From Oscillospiraceae bacterium (GTDB lineage: Bacteria > Bacillota > Clostridia > Oscillospirales > Ruminococcaceae): DNA of 60,948 nt. The stretch covers positions 1 to 60,948 of the forward strand of contig SFFD01000006.1 in assembly GCA_004556975.1 (NCBI GenBank), written 5' to 3'. Positions 58,901 through 60,948 of this stretch are shown here, one piece after another (the first letter of the stretch is position 1; every line of letters begins with the position of its first letter). Position numbers and translations under genes: made by a program. Below the pieces are notes generated by a model. The model was not told the origin of the DNA. It worked only from the letters and a program-made list of their open reading frames with translations, and did not search any database.

Positions 58901-60948
58901 ACAGCGGCAAAACGCTTATGACCGTGGTTCCCATGGAGGTTGATTGGTTCGACCTTTCCGAATACGGACTTTCCGAATATCAGATAAGAGAAAACGGAAC
59001 CGTGCTCAAGCAGCCCACTGTGCTGCACCTGTTCATACGTGCCCTTGAAAAATATTACCTTGGTGGAGAAACCCTTACTTTGGGCGGAGACGCCATGACT
59101 GTGAGCGGAAACGCCGCAAGTATGTTCTTCAATAAATTCTGGGGTCACGATGAAAACCTCGTATATTTCATCAATCACAAATATCCGATTATGCGGGAGG
59201 GAGTGGGCGCAACCGCCGACTATATGACCCTCGAAAACGGAGATATAATCGAGGTGGCAATGTATAGCAGCCCCGACTTCTACACAGACAAGAACGCAGG
59301 CTTTGCGTATTTCACCGGAGAAGACGGAAAAGCCGTGGAAAATATCGAAATTATGGCGGGAATTGAGCAGACCTTGGTGCTGCACCGTGCAAATGCCGAT
59401 ATGATGAGCGGAAAACCCGGTGACGAAACCGTTTCCGGCGCACAAATATACAGCACGGAGAATATTTCTGCCGCAGGCGGAAACATAACCGCTTGGACTC
59501 CCCTTGAAACCACCGGAAGCAACGGCAGCTTCACCTTCACATTCGCAAAAGCGGGCACATACGTCATTGCCGCACCGGGAAGCAGCGTCAGCGCCCCCGG
59601 AATTTGCAAAGTAACCGTTCTGCCGAACCCGGTGCTTGACACGGAAAACAAAATCGCCGCAATCGGAACCGTAACCCTCGAAAGCAAGCCCGCCATTGAC
59701 GCGGCAAGGGATGCTTACAACGCCCTTTCCGAGGAGGACAAGCCGAAGGTTAAGAATTATCAGACTCTTCTTGACGCGGAGGCTGCATATACTCTGCTAC
59801 TTGACAAAGCAGCCGCGGAAGCCGTTGATAACCTCATCGAAGCCATAGGCGAAGTGGAATATACCGCAGAGAGCAAGGCTAAAATCGACGCTGCCCGCAC
59901 CGCCTATGACGCATTGACCGAGGCTCAGAAGGCGTTGGCAACGAAGTACGATATGCTCACCGCGGCGGAAAACACTTATGCGGTGCTTGCGGACAAAGCC
60001 GCGGCGAAGGCGGTTGAGGATATGATAGCAGCCATTCCGAACGAAAACGAGCTTACTCTTGACGACGAAGCGGGTATTACGGCGGCAAGAGCCGCTTACG
60101 GCGCTCTGACCGAGGCTCAAAGGGCATACGTTCCAAACGAAGCTAAGCTCGCCGCGGCGGAAGCAAGGCTTGCGGAGCTGAAAGCCCTTGCCGAGAAGGA
60201 AGAAGCCGACCGCAAGGCTGCTCAGAGCGTGACGGATTTGATAAACGCTCTGCCGAACCCGGTGCAGCTTGAGGACAAAGCCAAGGTTGAAGCGGCTCGC
60301 GGGGCATACAATATGCTCACCGAGGATCAGAAGCCTCTTGTGGCTCCCGAAGCTCTCGAAAAGCTTGCCGCTGCCGAAAATGAGATTGCCCGCCTTGAAA
60401 AAGAACGCGACGACAAAGCCGCGGCGGCAGCAGTAGAAAATCTTATTGCGAACATAGGCGAAGTAACCCTCGAAAGCAAGCCCGCCATTGATACCGCAAG
60501 AAACGCATATAACTCTCTCACCGAGGAGCAGAAAGCGTTTGTTGCGAACTATCAAACGCTGGTCGAAGCGGAAGCGGCATACGCACATCTGCTTGACAGC
60601 GCAGCGGCAAAAGCAGTTGACGAAGCGGTTGCGAAGCTCGCTCCCGTGACCCTCGAAAGCAAAAATGCCATTGAGGAAGCAAGAAAAGCGTTTGACGAAC
60701 TTACTCCGGCGCAGAAAGAGCTCCTTGCACCCGAAACCGAGAGCAAGCTCAAGGCTGCGGAAGCCGAATATGCCCGCCTTGTAAAGGAAGCTGCGGACAA
60801 AGCCGCGGCTAAGGAAGTCGAGAACAAGATTGCAAGGCTCCAGCCTGTGACCAAGGACAGCGGCGATGCTATAAAAGCCGCCCGCGACGCATACAACGCT
60901 CTTACCGAGGAGCAGAAAGCACTTGTTTCCAAAGACTCCGTTGCGGCT
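52933..60948 (+). CDS. Giant secreted GLUG/DUF4430-like repeat protein, 3' end outside window
   Basis: The frame is open from the ATG at 52933 (AAAAGGAGAG upstream) to the window edge: 2,672 codons and no stop. Residues 1-24 are a Sec signal peptide ending VFA. Four GLUG-type beta-helix modules (about 40-456, 690-1046, 1063-1360, 1553-1893) contain repeated GGIVG/GGIAG turns. Three of them begin with WDGK- or WKES-type headers and end in GYPVLKW-like motifs. PEGA-like repeats lie at about 457-690 and an Ig-like repeat at about 1463-1550. An InlB B-type repeat lies at about 1895-1973 and a DUF4430/transcobalamin C-terminal-like domain at about 1975-2133. Seven helical repeats of about 60-70 residues run from 2233 on. 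It is surface-exposed and governed by a cobalamin riboswitch. The anchor is not visible. Confidence 0.9.
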   Translation, partial: MKKILSLLLAVIMVIGLCPITVFAGQSAPLALESGKGTKDEPYLIYTAEDLAAFRDKVNSGEAKSTSELCATLMANIDLSSLEGSWQPIGFYQGYSNYVYYGGTFDGNGFTVSGLKIDNALQYQALIGYVKGGTVKNLTVEGSVRTTTTSSAYAAGIVGYGNPVTIENCTNKAEVAVTQKGYAAGVAAYLYGGSKVSGCYNTAKVAANGDYVGGIAGNMSGSAIENCFNSGEIVNTGKPGSYAYCTGGIAGSMSGASKIERCGNTGTVTSTIKRTGGIVGSASGTVSSCFNTGKVTGTYSMGGVVGSTSTKDTKITNCYNIGDVACNNPSATFNDTNAKGVGGIMGDVSSASYTGIVLTNCYNAGNIINNDTKTDVTAGGVVGTSIGKKYTGETVLGLIKAENCYYKAAENLEGDGADDTAVGIIEKTDAELKAAGMAALLGAAYADKENDYPILGWQDPNAKYTVKFVLSPAGAVLTVKSGEETVVPEEDGSYLLKNGTYSYKVSAPECETKEGTFTVAYGGQNISVILEEKLYDVLFTTVPADAVLEVSGQAPLADGRTYRLPKSGNPYSYTAKAFGYKEHAGSFSVGENGGKVNVTLDKLPNYTVSFGAITAADGKEIVPVIKVVSSEWPAYEISEEHAGSYSLPDGEYTYSISCPGYKAVKGSFTVNGAAISVPAVTLEVQVAWDGKTYSEPQKNSDGVYLIGSPDELMWFNKNGKLTDSAKLTSNITINEDVNEEDKTKLYKWQPWGYVDADYNKVTYTGTFDGAGHTISGLYVLTSGTNYKANYTGMFGYVGVGGKVCNLTIANSLIEAKGTSNRGKYVGAVAGSSDGALENCHTEETVTVNGVSYVGGIVGSIRGTVAKCSNRAAVIASESYAGGIVGENSSESSASVTECFNAGNITANSMAGGITGSLYSGGTMSKVYNTGTVKALASGGIAGGITGKFRYGTISNAYQCGSLEAKNAGTVAGSLEWSGGQKTLDKVFVLKSTFEAICLENDCTVQSGKAEEKTSAELKALAPELDGFAEDSGNINSGYPVLKWQVSGTAEPEDPDKPASDPAGWDGKTSVQPEQENGVYRIGTPEEFNWFANAAKTDLTIKAVLTADIDLNNRKISPIGAFDKAFAGEFDGAGFEIKNIYCKESGSAALFLKNAGTIKNLTVSGRIIGGDYTAAIVSKNAGTIDGCTSKVKVSGGSHTAGIAALNEKDAVITECTNIGNIDGIRFVGGITGENAGSKENPAKVEKCVNGGFVRAEGFMLGGIAGDNSGEVKLCANSGNIVNTAVILHGYTGGCVGRNDGTAENLYNKGCVESAGGCVGGCVGLNLSGSVHVRLYNAGDVTGGDYEDDGYPTDNGVSSEADIAEAEKLLAKELGRLPEKNKITGKLSISGKAAVESEVKAEYTGNESGIVYIWYYSYGEGDDAVAAISSEPEYKIPLDMGGRKLRLKVVCETAEGLLTAETEKVEGLVGTVKIEGAAVVGKTLKAVFYSSEKVTNLKYQWYVGKNPISGADKAEYTLLPSDEGKVLTVRVSSADAAGYVEASTKVIKTAEQAGVWKESECSEPVNISGVYQITTEKELHWFASEVNGGNTGISAKLLNDIALTTENWYPIGRSGHAFAGSFDGNGKNITNFKLTSNESETGFFGYILGGGKVSGLHLFGEVKAIGDVSQTGGIVGGMDDKDKAASITDCSFSGSVSGAIQTGGIVGCVGLGNKVERCSNSASVEGTEQVGGIAGANSYGYIRYCKNTGAVGGETAKRVGGIVGEEQNYAEMLACYNRGTVTGADYVGGIAGDVYVASMPLGCYSTGKVSEAVRCGGAVGSFGGDDYITIKRGSFYMGPLSPVFKANGSVMRSEAEMKGSSFVSELNSEAYGNFFAKDIANKNGGFPILSWEADGFAITFNPNGGSCETESVYTAADGTLSVIPEAYRWNHSFDGWFTEMNGGTKVTEETVFTEDATLYAHWTATHPSTGEQSKKTVYISISEDGSYVIGKDSGKTLMTVVPMEVDWFDLSEYGLSEYQIRENGTVLKQPTVLHLFIRALEKYYLGGETLTLGGDAMTVSGNAASMFFNKFWGHDENLVYFINHKYPIMREGVGATADYMTLENGDIIEVAMYSSPDFYTDKNAGFAYFTGEDGKAVENIEIMAGIEQTLVLHRANADMMSGKPGDETVSGAQIYSTENISAAGGNITAWTPLETTGSNGSFTFTFAKAGTYVIAAPGSSVSAPGICKVTVLPNPVLDTENKIAAIGTVTLESKPAIDAARDAYNALSEEDKPKVKNYQTLLDAEAAYTLLLDKAAAEAVDNLIEAIGEVEYTAESKAKIDAARTAYDALTEAQKALATKYDMLTAAENTYAVLADKAAAKAVEDMIAAIPNENELTLDDEAGITAARAAYGALTEAQRAYVPNEAKLAAAEARLAELKALAEKEEADRKAAQSVTDLINALPNPVQLEDKAKVEAARGAYNMLTEDQKPLVAPEALEKLAAAENEIARLEKERDDKAAAAAVENLIANIGEVTLESKPAIDTARNAYNSLTEEQKAFVANYQTLVEAEAAYAHLLDSAAAKAVDEAVAKLAPVTLESKNAIEEARKAFDELTPAQKELLAPETESKLKAAEAEYARLVKEAADKAAAKEVENKIARLQPVTKDSGDAIKAARDAYNALTEEQKALVSKDSVAA

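Noticed and set aside
58138..59445. 435-codon minus-strand frame within the giant surface gene
   Set aside because: Antisense to a continuous 2,672-codon frame with clear domain repeats; no ribosome site.
48649..60948. Second attachment repeat of the tRNA-Lys 3' end
   Set aside because: I looked for GGTTCGAATCCCCGATGGCT and saw it only in the tRNA itself; the right border is not in the window.

Overview
The window looks like a chromosomal stretch from a spore-forming, low-to-mid-GC Firmicute of the class Clostridia (an Oscillospiraceae/Ruminococcaceae-type gut anaerobe is the best guess). The pointers are the spoIIAA-spoIIAB-sigF operon, a SpoVB-type flippase beside mazG and rqcP, hemZ in the recJ-relA-dtd neighbourhood, strong AGGAGG ribosome binding sites, and a long S10-spc-alpha ribosomal operon with zinc-ribbon forms of S14, S4 and L36. 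The genus is inference; no 16S gene is present.

Layout. 1-3.3 kb, minus strand: two lipoproteins with nearly identical signal peptides, tRNA-Ala(GGC), a class B-like sortase and an ArsP_2-type metal permease. 3.6-8.6 kb: a complete branched-chain amino acid ABC transporter (livKHMGF). 8.7-16.6 kb: recJ, relA, dtd, a metallo-beta-lactamase-fold hydrolase, hemZ and a uridine-kinase-like nucleoside kinase. 16.6-19.3 kb: an acidic hypothetical protein, then a purine nucleoside phosphorylase and an MTA/SAH deaminase that probably form a purine/SAM by-product salvage pair. 19.3-22.6 kb: spoVB-like gene, mazG, HU and rqcP. 22.7-25.1 kb is accessory: an ArsR/SdpI operon with a clear operator, then a duplicated block of about 340 bp. 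Each copy of the block carries a 41-codon ORF, a promoter-hairpin-terminator unit that looks like an antisense small RNA, and the start of a second ORF. 25.4-41.2 kb: the ribosomal protein operon rpsJ to rplQ with secY, adk, map, a KOW protein, infA and rpoA, starting from a consensus promoter and a structured leader of about 390 nt. 41.3-48.1 kb: ZIP transporter (minus), XRE-type membrane regulator (minus), FAD-dependent oxidoreductase, the sigma-F operon and a convergent feoB.

48.5 kb to the end: tRNA-Lys(TTT) is followed by an integrative element (tyrosine integrase, excisionase, helicase-like gene; all minus strand). It is read from one consensus promoter, and a perfect LexA-type box lies in the leader. 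Beyond it are a broken MazF/PemK toxin remnant and a dense cluster of TGAGCAC repeats. The last 8.4 kb is a cobalamin-riboswitch-controlled giant secreted protein (at least 2,672 residues; it runs off the window) built of GLUG-type modules, an InlB-type repeat, a DUF4430/transcobalamin-like domain and alpha-helical repeats.

The two most interesting items are (i) the duplicated antisense-RNA-like units at 24.2-25.1 kb, whose stems show paired base changes while the loops diverge, and (ii) the B12-riboswitch-controlled surface protein, which I read as a candidate extracellular cobalamin-capture or B12-responsive adhesin. Calls were made by reading the sequence and translations; no database search was run.
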